A stretch of DNA of 26,582 nucleotides from IMG/VR virus record IMGVR_UViG_3300037041_000665, positions 1 to 26,582 of that record; one strand, given 5' to 3'. Under the pieces are notes generated by a model that was not told where the DNA came from, did not search any database, and saw only the letters and a program-made list of their open reading frames with translations. Each line of letters begins with the position of its first letter. Positions within the stretch are counted from its first letter, which is position 1. Of the stretch, positions 1 to 8,734 are shown piece after piece. Source of the stretch: a virus. The translations under genes and the position numbers were made by a program.

Positions 1-109
1 GGTCTGCTTCCAAAATACCAATTGCCGAAATACCCCCACGATCATAAACACCACAAGCTAAAAGCTGGTGATTCGGCAAAGTACCGCAGCCATATTCAAA
101 ATATGCCAT
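1..109 (-). CDS. Partial phage structural-region protein (N-terminus only)
   Basis: An open frame starts with ATG at 109 and runs off the left edge after 36 codons without a stop. The visible residues begin MAYFEYGCGTLPNHQLLACG and continue with a Gly- and Ile-rich stretch. It is the next gene in the leftward late block, 79 bases beyond the stop of the large tail protein at 189, so it is probably another tail or baseplate protein. A TATATTTG box (178-185, minus strand) lies about 70 bases upstream, but no clear -33 element was found. The two Cys residues in the first 20 fit the Cys-rich style of two other late genes here (189-1607, 7040-7378). The function is not recognised. Confidence 0.7.
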   Translation of the reverse strand, partial: MAYFEYGCGTLPNHQLLACGVYDRGGISAIGILEAD

Positions 110-177
110 GTTTTAAGATTTGGGAATTTTTTGTTTGACATTTGGATGGCAAGTCAAGGCCACAACGCACGACAGCA

Positions 178-185
178 CAAATATA
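178..185 (-). promoter_or_regulatory. Possible -7 box (TATATTTG) before the leftmost gene
   Basis: The minus strand reads TATATTTG, a perfect match to the Bacteroidota -7 consensus TAnnTTTG, in the 79-base gap between two late genes. No TTG was found at the expected distance upstream, so it could be chance or a weak internal late promoter. Confidence 0.25.
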
Positions 186-188
186 CAA

Positions 189-1607
189 TTAAGAACAGAA
201 TGTTTTTGAACTTCCTCCAACAAGGTTCTGAGTCTTCTTCTCTACCTCTATGGTTACCGGTGCAAGCCTGCTTATCCGTATCCAAGATGGAGAATATGCC
301 TCAGAGCGAGTGAAAGAGTTCTGAGCAATGATATTGTAGCTGACATCTGTCAACTCAAAGTTATCATGTCTGCAAGCAAGGCGTAAAGCATTGTGAACGT
401 ACTCAGGAGAGTAGTTTATAATAAAGCTCTTATACTCTCTGCTCTCAGCGTACACAACACTCTTTCTGCCGAAGCTGTCTTGGTACATCTCCATCTCTCC
501 GTCATACTGCGGATTGCGAATCTCTCCCCATACACGCATGAATTGCTTGAACTCATTGCCAGCAGTAGCAGGTGGGTAGTAGAAGCCAAAGCCCGAAGCA
601 CCAGTAGTTGTAGTGGGTGTCTGCCAGTATTCTATCTTAACAGTATGGCAAGGGTCTGTAAGTGGCTTTATGCACTTGCTATAAAAGACCTCGGTACAAC
701 AACACTCTGAACCAAACTTAATGTAAGCGCATTTTATGTCGGGTGTTATTTCAATTACACCTATCTTTCCGTTAAATATGCCGTAATCAACGCCATTAAA
801 CGTGTCAAGGCTTGTCTCTGACTCAACCAGCTCACCAATAATCTCGGAGCTTTCAGATGTTACAAGTCCTAATGGCTCGAAAGTACATGGCACAAACATT
901 GCCCGAAGACTTATTATTCCCTCAAAAATATTCGCTCCATCAGCTGGTACGTCAATTGTAAACCCATTTGGACCTATAACCATATCGAAAGTAACCGAAA
1001 AAGCAGCAGCAGGGTCAACTCCGCTTTCTATTTCGTAAATATCTCCGTATTCATTGGTTATTAATATAGTCCATGGGAAGTCTACTCCTTCGTCAGGAGT
1101 AATGGTAAAGCCGAAGGTGTTTACGCATCCCTGAGCAAGGAAGTCGTAAGCCGTAAAGTCCATACTCTGAGGTATCGGTTCGGGGCCTCCCCCTTGCGTA
1201 TTGAATCCTATTGCTCCAGCGAAATAGCCTCTATCTTCAGGCTCTAAAAGAGTTGTTTCGTCAGTTAGCACAACTGCCCTATCGTCCTCAAGTATTACTC
1301 CTAAGTTATCGCAAGCCTGCTGCTCTCCGTCTTTTTCATAAAGAAAAGATATGTTTTCAGAGACATATCTTATAGCCCTAGATATTTCGTAGAACGTATC
1401 CATAACCTCTTCCATACAAGCAGCTGACCTATCGCTAGGCAAAGCACCATCGGCAACAGCACGAGCCGTGTAGGCTTCATATACATAGTTGTTAAGCTCG
1501 AACAAAAGGGGAGCGCAGTACTCGTGCTTTTCGCATCCGCATTCATCAGTTGGAATCGTTTCGCTCCAACCGAGAGGCTGGTTAGGGACTATGGTATATA
1601 CGCTCAT
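189..1607 (-). CDS. Large tail/baseplate-region structural protein, Cys-rich
   Basis: A 472-residue protein second downstream of the tape measure in the late block. Its ATG overlaps the end of the previous gene by 4 bases, so translation is probably coupled. Position after the tape measure and another large tail protein suggests a distal-tail, baseplate or tail-tip component; this is inferred from gene order, not from a recognised domain. Visible features are a Cys-rich N-terminus (CGCEKHEYC), a CCCTEVFYSKC cluster near residue 300, a Gly/Thr-rich middle typical of beta-rich virion proteins, and no signal peptide or membrane segment. The clustered Cys could bind metal or form disulfides in the virion. 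It could instead be a receptor-binding or adaptor protein. The coding call is strong; the function is weak. Confidence 0.85.
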   Translation of the reverse strand: MSVYTIVPNQPLGWSETIPTDECGCEKHEYCAPLLFELNNYVYEAYTARAVADGALPSDRSAACMEEVMDTFYEISRAIRYVSENISFLYEKDGEQQACDNLGVILEDDRAVVLTDETTLLEPEDRGYFAGAIGFNTQGGGPEPIPQSMDFTAYDFLAQGCVNTFGFTITPDEGVDFPWTILITNEYGDIYEIESGVDPAAAFSVTFDMVIGPNGFTIDVPADGANIFEGIISLRAMFVPCTFEPLGLVTSESSEIIGELVESETSLDTFNGVDYGIFNGKIGVIEITPDIKCAYIKFGSECCCTEVFYSKCIKPLTDPCHTVKIEYWQTPTTTTGASGFGFYYPPATAGNEFKQFMRVWGEIRNPQYDGEMEMYQDSFGRKSVVYAESREYKSFIINYSPEYVHNALRLACRHDNFELTDVSYNIIAQNSFTRSEAYSPSWIRISRLAPVTIEVEKKTQNLVGGSSKTFCS

Positions 1608-3280
1608 TCTGATATTAGTTGAAATGTAGTCATGCCGTCTTTTATTTTATACTTGACATTTAAGACATATGCTTCGATGTCCAAAGATACATTACTAAAA
1701 GCATTCACCTTTAAGTATCCCTCAAGGTTAGCCGCTAAGGTTTTATATTGACTAACGGTCATTGGGTACTCAAATTCAAGCATATTTTTTAATGGCAATG
1801 CATTTGGATTAACCATAACGTTTCCTCCATATTCAAGTCCCTCTGATCTAAATGCCCATTGTCTAGCAACGAGGTAGTGACTCATTTGAATGCATCCGCC
1901 AAATACTGAACTAGAAACAGCACCACCTGCTCTCCAAGAAACGGTATACGTTCCATCATATGGAGCTGTTGTAAAGAAATTAGTAGCGTATATGTAGTCA
2001 TCTGATTGCGAAGAACGATCTTGCTTGAACCTGCCAAATCCAGCCCTATAATCTGTATTGCCACATATTTTTCCAACGTATCCGTTATCACTAAAAATGT
2101 TAAATATGTCAGCAGTAGAAGAGGATACTTGCAATGCAGATATTCCCCACTCCTCATAAGGCTTTCTTATCAAGTCTTTAATCCCCCTCAAAGTTAAAGA
2201 CAAGGAGGAGGAATTGAAAAAGTCTTCTTCAGGCTCTATTTTAAGAAAACTAGAAGGTCCAGTTCTATAAAATTTCATTGCAACATTTGACATGCTATTC
2301 ACAAATGTGAATATTTCAATTAAAGAGATACCAGTGGTATTTGTAGTAGGAACAGAAGGAGCTACTGCTCTATAAATTATGTCAGGAGATATAAAGATAT
2401 TAGAAAGACCATAAGAATACGTTTGTGGTTTTGTAATCGTAAACGTAACGCCAGGCATTCCTGCTGAATTTATTGAAAAATTAGAGTCGTTCCAAAACTC
2501 AAGTCTTAGTCCAGTAGGGAACTTTAACTCGGTAGACACGGGGAATGTAAATTTTAATTCACCCAATCTATTTGGGTTTACTACATTCTGATTTAATGCT
2601 ACTCTTATTTCTTGCTCAAGAGAGCTTAGCCCCAAATATGTAAAGTTTATTGTTTGAGCATTGCCATATATGTCGTCATAAGAGAATATCAAAGTTTGTC
2701 CAGCAGTAGGAGTTGCGCCCGAAATATCTATTTCTACAACTTCTTGAATAAATACATTAGTATTAATTAAGCTTGAGTCAATAGTAACCGAGCCATCCGT
2801 TATGTAATCAATTATATACTGAAAGACATCCTTCATCGCAAAGTATTGCCGTCCAGCAAGAGTTGTTGTTGTAAGATTTGGTAAAGCTGTGCCGTTTAAA
2901 GTTTTTCCGCCATTTATAGTGACAGATAATTCTTTTAGCCTAACGATTCTTGACTCAAGGTCATCATCTTCTATTGTTGCTTTTATTGTGCATTTGCTTA
3001 AATTCTCCTCTGTGTCCGAGGGGAATATTACCCCATAGAATTCAAAGCCATTAATGCAATCTTCAACAATGCTAACTGGAATAGATTCACAAATATCCGT
3101 TGTTAAAGATATTTGGTTTTTTAATACAGAATATCCGTCTCCCCAAAAAACTAAGTCTGAAATAAATTGATTAAAAACCATTTTAAGGTCTTTATCTCTA
3201 CTCATTTCTACCTGAGCCTCAGTAAGGCCCATTGGTTCGTCATTTATCAATATCCCGTTAATCCTAACAATGTATCCCAT
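1604..3280 (-). CDS. Tail protein directly downstream of tape measure (distal tail-like)
   Basis: A 558-residue protein whose ATG shares one base with the tape-measure stop (TAATG type) and whose end overlaps the next start by 4 bases. In siphovirus-like modules the gene after the tape measure usually encodes the distal tail protein or a tail-tip component, and that is the likely role here by position. The N-terminus (MGYIVRINGILINDEP) is followed by a stretch rich in acidic residues and beta-strand-like alternation. Around residues 100-140 it reads like a domain with repeated short strands. No enzymatic motif, signal peptide or transmembrane segment is visible. A baseplate hub is an alternative. 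Confidence 0.85.
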   Translation of the reverse strand: MGYIVRINGILINDEPMGLTEAQVEMSRDKDLKMVFNQFISDLVFWGDGYSVLKNQISLTTDICESIPVSIVEDCINGFEFYGVIFPSDTEENLSKCTIKATIEDDDLESRIVRLKELSVTINGGKTLNGTALPNLTTTTLAGRQYFAMKDVFQYIIDYITDGSVTIDSSLINTNVFIQEVVEIDISGATPTAGQTLIFSYDDIYGNAQTINFTYLGLSSLEQEIRVALNQNVVNPNRLGELKFTFPVSTELKFPTGLRLEFWNDSNFSINSAGMPGVTFTITKPQTYSYGLSNIFISPDIIYRAVAPSVPTTNTTGISLIEIFTFVNSMSNVAMKFYRTGPSSFLKIEPEEDFFNSSSLSLTLRGIKDLIRKPYEEWGISALQVSSSTADIFNIFSDNGYVGKICGNTDYRAGFGRFKQDRSSQSDDYIYATNFFTTAPYDGTYTVSWRAGGAVSSSVFGGCIQMSHYLVARQWAFRSEGLEYGGNVMVNPNALPLKNMLEFEYPMTVSQYKTLAANLEGYLKVNAFSNVSLDIEAYVLNVKYKIKDGMTTFQLISE

Positions 3281-5988
3281 TACCAGCTTCTCCTTCTCAT
3301 AACGTATTCAGATGTGCTTCGTGAATTTATAGCCTTAGAGAACTCATCTACGTTTGCTATATTTATTTTTTTATTGCCTTTAACGGCTTGTATAAGTTCT
3401 GCGGTCTGAAAAGCAAGCTCTAAGCTTGTTTTGTCAGATATTGATTTTTTAGGCTCGTCCATAGAGCTTTTGTAGGCTGGTATTATGTATTTCTCAGCCA
3501 TCAAGCTAGGAAGTCTATCCTCTCTTATTGCCTCAAGAACATCTCTGTGCTTTCTTGTTTCTTGTGCGGTCATAACGGACTCGCCCTTAGAAAGTCTTGC
3601 AACAATGCTATCAGAAGTTCCCGTTCCAGGGCCTTGAAGGTCAATAACACCATCTTTAAAGCCTGGAGACTGAGCTTCAATAATAGAAAGCTGCGTTGCA
3701 GTTGTAGCTATTGCAAGAGGGATTAATATCGGAGCAACCGCAGCAAGGGCAGGGTTTCCTAAAATTGATATAATCGCATTCGCTCCTGACATAATAGCCC
3801 TTCCTATCTGATAGCTTTTTTCTGCTTGAAATGCCTCTCTTTTAAGTTTAGTTTTTTGGGTTTCATATTCTCTTTCCGATACAAGCCCTTTGTTGAATCT
3901 TTCTTCCAAATTCTGCAATTCAGCCTTTGCGGCATCTGCCTCAAGCTGTAATCTTAAAGAAAACAACTCCTCAAATGCGCCAGTTACTGCCATCACTTCT
4001 CTCATCTGATCACGAGTAGATTTAATGTCTATTTTACTACCCTTATCAGCAGCCCTTTGCTTAATATCATTTATTGATTTATATTTAGCCTCTTCTAATT
4101 GAATAATTAATTCAGCATTACCCTCAGCTTCTTTTATAAGGTCATTATAATAATCAATGGTTTTTTCAATCTCTAATTGCATAGGGTCCGAAATCGTACC
4201 ATATAGCTGGTCTCTAAATGTTTTTCTTAAATCATTCGCAAACTTTTCTCCTGATTTTACAGCAACCTGATATTGTAAAAAAGTTGTGTCATTGAATTTT
4301 TTTGTTAACTCCTCTGCTTCACGATACGCTTGCTCCATGATTGCGATTCGCTCTTTTGCTGTTAGCTTTTCGTTTTCAGCTCTTAATTGAGCCTCTGCAA
4401 CAAGCATCACTTGTCTAATCGCCAATTCTTCCTTACTGCCCTTTACAGCTTCTGCTAATCGTATTTTTTGAATAGCTATAAAATCTCTCAGTCCTTGATT
4501 CTCTATTTTTTCTAATTTAGTCGCCCCATCTTCTCTTGCTTGATCAAGAAGCGCATACTGTTTCATTGCGCCTTGAAGTACGCTTATTGTATTTCCTGCT
4601 TGTTGCTTCCGTTCTTTATTTAAATCTAAAGTCTTTTTCACTTCATCTCTTTGAGATATAGCATACCGCAACTGTTCCTTTTGTTCTTCAGTTATGCGCT
4701 TTAATGGGTTTCTTTGCTTAATGAGTACATCTATAAGAGACTGTTTTGATTTTAAGTTTTCCTCTTCTTTTTTAATAATTTCGTCTGCTTGTTTTATTAT
4801 TTCTCTATTAGCCTCAATTGTGCTTATCGCCCTATTCATTTCTGCTTTTCTCTGAGATTCGTTAAATTTTTCATAAGCGGAACTCATGGACACCAAGGCC
4901 TCTTCTTCTGCACGAGCAGTAGATACGCTAAGGTTAGCTCTTTGTCTTTGTCTATCTAAAGCCTCCTTAAATACCTTCTCAATACCCATTACGGCCTTAG
5001 ACATTTCTTCTTCACTCATGGAAGAAAGTCTAGGAGCGGAAGTTATTATCATAAATCTTTCGAGCCTAGAAAGGCTATCGTCAGTTAGGGCAATGTTTAT
5101 TGTATCTAAAAGGCCGCCAACAGATTTAGTTGCATTCTTAAATGCTTCTGTATCACCCACAGCAAGCTTAAATTGAAGCCAGGCACTTGTTACTCTATTA
5201 ACAGCAGCGTCCAATGAATTAGCCTTTCCTGCCAACGCTGGCGCAAAAGTTTCTTCAATAACCTTAGCGAATTCAGGAAGGATTTCTCTAGAAATAATCT
5301 TTCCCTCTTCCTGCATCTTCATGAACTGCCTATTGGTAATTTCTTGTTGCGGATGCAATCTATTATAGGCTTTAACCATTAACTCGTTCGCACCAGGCAA
5401 GGCTTCTCCCAACTGCCTTCTTAATTCTTCCGCAGCAACAACGCCTTTGGACATCATCTGTTGCAAAGCGTAAAACGCCCTTTGTGTTTGTAAGGAAGAT
5501 GCACCAGCGGCACGAAGTCCTGAAGCAACAGATACGAAAATTCTTTCAGCTTGTTGAACTGCCATACCTGCCTGAGTGGCTGCAATACCAAAATCCGCAA
5601 AGCCGCTAAGAGTTGTTTCTAAATCTAAGCCAAGCTTACGGGCGGTAGTTGCCATTCTTAAAAATGCCTCACCGCCCTTATCAGCAGATCCGGTTAGGAA
5701 GCTCAATCTGTTTTGAAGAAGCTCCATCCTTCTTTCAGCATCAAAAACAGATTTGGAAAACTCTATAACCTTTTGAACAGAAAAAGCAGCAGCTATTGCG
5801 CCTCCAAGTTTTTGTAGATTGTTATTAAGAAAACCAACTTCATCTGAAGACTTTTTAGCAGCATTAGACATATCGTCTCCTGCCTTCTTGGCAGTAGAAC
5901 TGAGCTGTTCTTGCTTTTGAATTATCTGGTCAAGCTTAGAATTTAGCAGAGCAATGTCTGCGTTGTACACAATAGTAACATTAGCCAT
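3280..5988 (-). CDS. Tape measure protein
   Basis: A 902-residue protein that sets tail length and is threaded through the tail tube. The first 60 residues are heptad-rich (coiled coil), followed by a typical tape-measure N-terminal domain including the stretch GVVAAEELRRQLGEALPGA near residue 190, which is characteristic of the family. Long Lys/Glu/Gln-rich helical regions fill the middle (about 350-700). A hydrophobic, Ala/Ile/Leu-rich segment near 740-780 could insert in the host membrane during DNA entry. It lies right after the chaperone pair, whose second frame it overlaps by 8 bases, the order expected in siphoviruses. At roughly 0.15 nm per residue, a tail near 130 nm would be expected; that number is an inference from length only. 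Confidence 0.95.
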   Translation of the reverse strand: MANVTIVYNADIALLNSKLDQIIQKQEQLSSTAKKAGDDMSNAAKKSSDEVGFLNNNLQKLGGAIAAAFSVQKVIEFSKSVFDAERRMELLQNRLSFLTGSADKGGEAFLRMATTARKLGLDLETTLSGFADFGIAATQAGMAVQQAERIFVSVASGLRAAGASSLQTQRAFYALQQMMSKGVVAAEELRRQLGEALPGANELMVKAYNRLHPQQEITNRQFMKMQEEGKIISREILPEFAKVIEETFAPALAGKANSLDAAVNRVTSAWLQFKLAVGDTEAFKNATKSVGGLLDTINIALTDDSLSRLERFMIITSAPRLSSMSEEEMSKAVMGIEKVFKEALDRQRQRANLSVSTARAEEEALVSMSSAYEKFNESQRKAEMNRAISTIEANREIIKQADEIIKKEEENLKSKQSLIDVLIKQRNPLKRITEEQKEQLRYAISQRDEVKKTLDLNKERKQQAGNTISVLQGAMKQYALLDQAREDGATKLEKIENQGLRDFIAIQKIRLAEAVKGSKEELAIRQVMLVAEAQLRAENEKLTAKERIAIMEQAYREAEELTKKFNDTTFLQYQVAVKSGEKFANDLRKTFRDQLYGTISDPMQLEIEKTIDYYNDLIKEAEGNAELIIQLEEAKYKSINDIKQRAADKGSKIDIKSTRDQMREVMAVTGAFEELFSLRLQLEADAAKAELQNLEERFNKGLVSEREYETQKTKLKREAFQAEKSYQIGRAIMSGANAIISILGNPALAAVAPILIPLAIATTATQLSIIEAQSPGFKDGVIDLQGPGTGTSDSIVARLSKGESVMTAQETRKHRDVLEAIREDRLPSLMAEKYIIPAYKSSMDEPKKSISDKTSLELAFQTAELIQAVKGNKKINIANVDEFSKAINSRSTSEYVMRRRSW

Positions 5989-6199
5989 CTTTGGTCTTCT
6001 TTTTTCGGTTGTACGAAAACAAAGTTAAGGCTTTCTCCAATGGGGATTTCATATACTCGTTATAGGCAATAATGTCCCCTTCAGCCATACTTACGAATAG
6101 CTCTCTCCAGTTAACATCATTCTTGTAGAGTTCTGCTCCTATTGTGAGGACTTCATCAGGTCCTGAATTGCTTGTAGGCGGATTTGGGATTGCTCCCAC
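5981..6199 (-). CDS. Tail assembly chaperone, frameshift (T-like) extension
   Basis: A short open frame in the -1 frame relative to the gene before it, overlapping that gene by 61 bases and the tape measure by 8. On its own it would need a GTG start at 6199 (MGAIPNPPTSNSG...), with no obvious leader. The frame is actually open further upstream to beyond 6265, where a TTTTTTC slippery heptamer sits in the right phase. The likely product is therefore not a separate protein but the tail of a 257-residue fusion: 163 residues of the upstream frame plus 94 of this one. The C-terminus is basic (NRKKKTKDG). This is the G/G-T arrangement known from lambda-like tail chaperones, just ahead of the tape measure gene it would assist. 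Confidence 0.75.
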   Translation of the reverse strand: MGAIPNPPTSNSGPDEVLTIGAELYKNDVNWRELFVSMAEGDIIAYNEYMKSPLEKALTLFSYNRKKKTKDG

Positions 6200-6753
6200 A
6201 ATACCATCCAGTCTTTCTCTAAAGACTCGAAGTTGGGAAAGAATTGACTCAATCCGCCTGTAACGAAAAAATCGTAAAGCTGGCCACTCGTGTAGTTCTT
6301 GCGGAACATATCCACCTTCTTGTGTTCGAATTCATCGTTCCACTCAGCTGGGTCTTGGTCTTCACGGATGTATAGCGCACCGGCTAACTCCATCATAATC
6401 TCAGGATGCAGGAGCATCTCTTTTCTGCTTTTAAGTTCCCCTATAAGGAAACCAATCTTAGCCAAGTCCTTTACCTTATCTCCGCTGGTAGCATTGAATA
6501 AAGCCTGCTCCATGTTTTGAATAAAGTTTGCTAACTCGTCATTGCTAACTACTCGGTTAAGCTGGATGATATAATCTTGCACTCTGCCCATTCGTTCGAT
6601 AGGGACATCGAATAAGTTGTTGTAAACAAAAAACTTATGCCCCTCACAGACCATGGCAAACTTTAAGCCTCGCATTCGGTCAGGCTTGTAGGTCTCGTCC
6701 CAAACCATTTGGGTCAGCTCTTTCTTGAAAAGCCGATAAACAAATTTTATCAT
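6139..6753 (-). CDS. Tail assembly chaperone (G-like)
   Basis: A 204-residue soluble protein, mostly helical by composition, with no membrane segment. It precedes the tape measure and overlaps a second short frame, the classical position of the tail assembly chaperone that coats the tape-measure protein before tube polymerisation. Codons 161-163 read GAT TTT TTC, giving T TTT TTC in the correct phase for a -1 ribosomal shift at 6265-6271. Without the shift translation ends at 6139 (LMKSSQ); with it the extension to 5981 is added. The ATG at 6753 shares a base with the stop of the upstream gene. The protein itself does not show a family motif I can name; the call rests on position, overlap and slippery site. 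Confidence 0.75.
   Translation of the reverse strand: MIKFVYRLFKKELTQMVWDETYKPDRMRGLKFAMVCEGHKFFVYNNLFDVPIERMGRVQDYIIQLNRVVSNDELANFIQNMEQALFNATSGDKVKDLAKIGFLIGELKSRKEMLLHPEIMMELAGALYIREDQDPAEWNDEFEHKKVDMFRKNYTSGQLYDFFVTGGLSQFFPNFESLEKDWMVLWEQSQIRLQAIQDLMKSSQ
6265..6271 (-). promoter_or_regulatory. -1 ribosomal frameshift slippery site T TTT TTC
   Basis: On the minus strand the zero-frame codons TTT (6270-6268) and TTC (6267-6265) are preceded by T (6271), the third base of GAT. This fits the X XXY YYZ rule exactly. A one-base slip gives TTT TTT, then CGT TAC AGG in the -1 frame, which stays open to the stop at 5981. The -1 frame is also open upstream of the site for about 70 bases, until a TGA in the codons for Asp-Glu. 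I did not identify a clear downstream pseudoknot. Confidence 0.75.
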
Positions 6754-7043
6754 TAAGCTAGTTTTATAAAGATGAAATTAAGCGGTACGCACATGGCGCA
6801 TACAAATATCATCTCTAAAGCGTTAAAATCAAAGCCTGGGGCAAAAGATGTGGCAGCGTAGTAAATAACGCCCCAAATCGAAGCCATGCAAGCGACACAG
6901 GCGTGTGTGGGTTTGTTAAGGGGATTGCCTTCAGGGAAAGCTTTGGACAAAAAGCGTCCAATCTTCTCGAATATCATATCAGGTTCAAAGGAGATATGAG
7001 TAGCTACTATGAGTAGGCTAACTATTATCGCTCTCTCTATCAT
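6753..7043 (-). CDS. Small integral membrane protein in late block
   Basis: A 96-residue protein with three hydrophobic stretches (about residues 4-17, 50-66 and 75-95) and so probably two or three membrane passes. Between the first and second lies HACVACMASIWG, a CxxC-like pair reminiscent of small DUF1360-type membrane proteins; that resemblance is only from memory. It overlaps the upstream gene by 4 bases and touches the downstream chaperone, so it is co-translated with tail genes. Membrane proteins in this position can be holins, but three passes with a Cys pair and no charged C-terminal tail are not diagnostic. Function open. Confidence 0.75.
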   Translation of the reverse strand: MIERAIIVSLLIVATHISFEPDMIFEKIGRFLSKAFPEGNPLNKPTHACVACMASIWGVIYYAATSFAPGFDFNALEMIFVCAMCVPLNFIFIKLA

Positions 7044-7378
7044 TCGGAATAGAAAAAATCCAACGAAACACAGCTTTGAAGGTCCTCAGAAATATCCGTA
7101 TCAATATCAAGGGGATCATCAAAATTGCAAGCATCAGCAGGGTAAATTCTGACTTCATATGTTCTATTTACAGCAAATTTAGTTTGGTTAGGGATGAGGT
7201 AAACATCTCCTTGAGCGGAAGACTCGTACACCTGCCTAATAATCGAATTAAGAGACAAGTCTTTAATCAGTAACAAATACTCAGTTTCTGCATCAGGCAT
7301 TCTTCCGATAAACACTTCTTCGCAGCAAATATCGTAAGTTCCTAAATCAAGACAATCGGTGCATTCAAGGCAGCTCAT
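7040..7378 (-). CDS. Cys-rich small late protein, possible adaptor/structural
   Basis: A 112-residue protein starting MSCLECTDCLDLGTYDICC, with six Cys in the first 19 residues, then a beta-rich remainder (YLLLIKDLSLNSIIRQVYE; TYEVRIYPADACNFDD) ending acidic and aromatic. It follows terL by 15 bases in the late transcription direction and overlaps the next gene by 4. In Bacteroidota phages small proteins with such a Cys-rich start recur near structural genes, but I cannot give a family name. The dense Cys could form a metal site or virion disulfides. A head-tail adaptor or tail-terminator role is possible from position only. Confidence 0.75.
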   Translation of the reverse strand: MSCLECTDCLDLGTYDICCEEVFIGRMPDAETEYLLLIKDLSLNSIIRQVYESSAQGDVYLIPNQTKFAVNRTYEVRIYPADACNFDDPLDIDTDISEDLQSCVSLDFFYSE

Positions 7379-7393
7379 AGCTTTATTGTTTTA

Positions 7394-8734
7394 TTAACGA
7401 GGTAAAGGTAAAGTTTTATATCCACTTCTTTTCAAATGAATCAAATACCAATCGTTCAAAAAGGTATTAATCATATATCTGCAAGAGTCACCGTGATCCG
7501 CTAACTGGCTGATAATCTGTCGGTTACGTTTTATAATGTTGCCAGCAGCATCGCATCTAAGCTGCTTAAAGTCCCTAGACATATTCGGGCATTTCTTAGG
7601 ATTCACCTTGAAGTCGGGGTGGTTTCTAAGGACATAGTTACATTGCGCCCTGCTGTTTTCGTGCTTAGGGTTAGGCTGTATCCGTATCTGCTTAGTGCTA
7701 AGGTTAAGCCCTCGTGCAAGCTGCTCGTAGTAGTTGGCATTGTCCCTCTGAGATAAGTCTCCTCTTTTGCCCATGGCATCACCAGTAATAAGGCACATAG
7801 GAAGATATGGCTCATACCTTTCCTTAATCACATCTATCATCTTCGGGATGCTTCCATCCACTACGTTAAACTCATCTACTATGTGGAAATGTTCTCCTTG
7901 GTCATCTTTCCACTTCTGCGCTACTATTCCAGCAAAAGGCTGCAAGTTAAAATCAAGCGATATAAGCAACGGAATATTCGGGTTGAAGTGTATGGACTGG
8001 TCTTCGTGAGTTAGTGCGTCATAAGCCATGAAAAACGGATTGTCGGGCTTCTCTTGAATCTCCCAGTCTCCTTCCACGAATCGTAGGTATTCGTATTCGG
8101 GCATATTCGCCTTTAGAGACTGAAGGTAGTCGGCAGGGATGTAAGGGTTGTCTGTAATCTTCGAAGGGATGTACGCCCAGGTTTCGGGCAATGCCTTCTT
8201 CTGCCATCTATCGTAGACCTCTTCCTTTACCCAGTTGTTAGCAGGGTTACAAGTGGCAAGTACTACGATAGGTGGTCTGCCAATGGAGTTGTTCCATGAT
8301 CCAGCACGTTCGAGCATTTTGTACAACGTCTGCTCTTGGCACTCGTTAATCTCGTCAATGCCTCCTCCATTTATTTCGAGTCCCTTGAAGCGGTCCAAGT
8401 CCTTGTCCGTTTCGTAGTTTTCGCCCATGAAGATAATCTCGCTGCCATTAGTGAAAGTAACCGTCTGCGCCTTTTTGTCCCAAGAGGAAATATACTTAGC
8501 CAATCCTTCATTCAGAATGGAGTTAAAAGTTACTAAGGTAGTTCTTTCGAGCGTAGGCATATTCGCACGAACAATCACCCACCTGCTCTTCGGAAACTTG
8601 GAGCATAGGGATATGAAGGTTAGAAGAAGCCAGTAAGTTTTACCGCCTCGGATAGCTCCGCCAAACAAGATGAACTGCTTCTCTCCGGACAGCGCAAGCC
8701 GATAGGCCTCCGTTTGTCTTTTAGTTAATTTCAT
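7394..8734 (-). CDS. terL: Terminase large subunit (packaging ATPase-nuclease)
   Basis: A 446-residue motor protein that pumps DNA into the prohead and cuts the concatemer. The N-terminal ATPase carries Walker A GGAIRGGKT (25-33), a Walker B-like GGGIDEIN (123-130) and the coupling motif VVLATCNPANN (157-167). The C-terminal RNase H-like nuclease shows its acidic residues in LISLDFNLQ (D261), CLITGDAMGKRGD (D319) and ADHGDS (D413, D416). Length is normal for the family. Its ATG overlaps the end of terS by 14 bases, as is usual for the pair. No portal or capsid gene follows; the next recognisable module is tail, which is unusual and means head genes lie outside this window. Confidence 0.96.
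   Translation of the reverse strand: MKLTKRQTEAYRLALSGEKQFILFGGAIRGGKTYWLLLTFISLCSKFPKSRWVIVRANMPTLERTTLVTFNSILNEGLAKYISSWDKKAQTVTFTNGSEIIFMGENYETDKDLDRFKGLEINGGGIDEINECQEQTLYKMLERAGSWNNSIGRPPIVVLATCNPANNWVKEEVYDRWQKKALPETWAYIPSKITDNPYIPADYLQSLKANMPEYEYLRFVEGDWEIQEKPDNPFFMAYDALTHEDQSIHFNPNIPLLISLDFNLQPFAGIVAQKWKDDQGEHFHIVDEFNVVDGSIPKMIDVIKERYEPYLPMCLITGDAMGKRGDLSQRDNANYYEQLARGLNLSTKQIRIQPNPKHENSRAQCNYVLRNHPDFKVNPKKCPNMSRDFKQLRCDAAGNIIKRNRQIISQLADHGDSCRYMINTFLNDWYLIHLKRSGYKTLPLPR

Noticed and set aside
68-313. Plus-strand frame at the left end of the window.
   Set aside because: It runs opposite to two clear late genes and the gap between them; composition is not protein-like.
6180-6199. CCCAAAT as an alternative frameshift heptamer in the chaperone overlap.
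   Set aside because: In the zero frame the codons are TCC CAA ATC, so the phase is wrong for slippage; TTTTTTC at 6265 fits.
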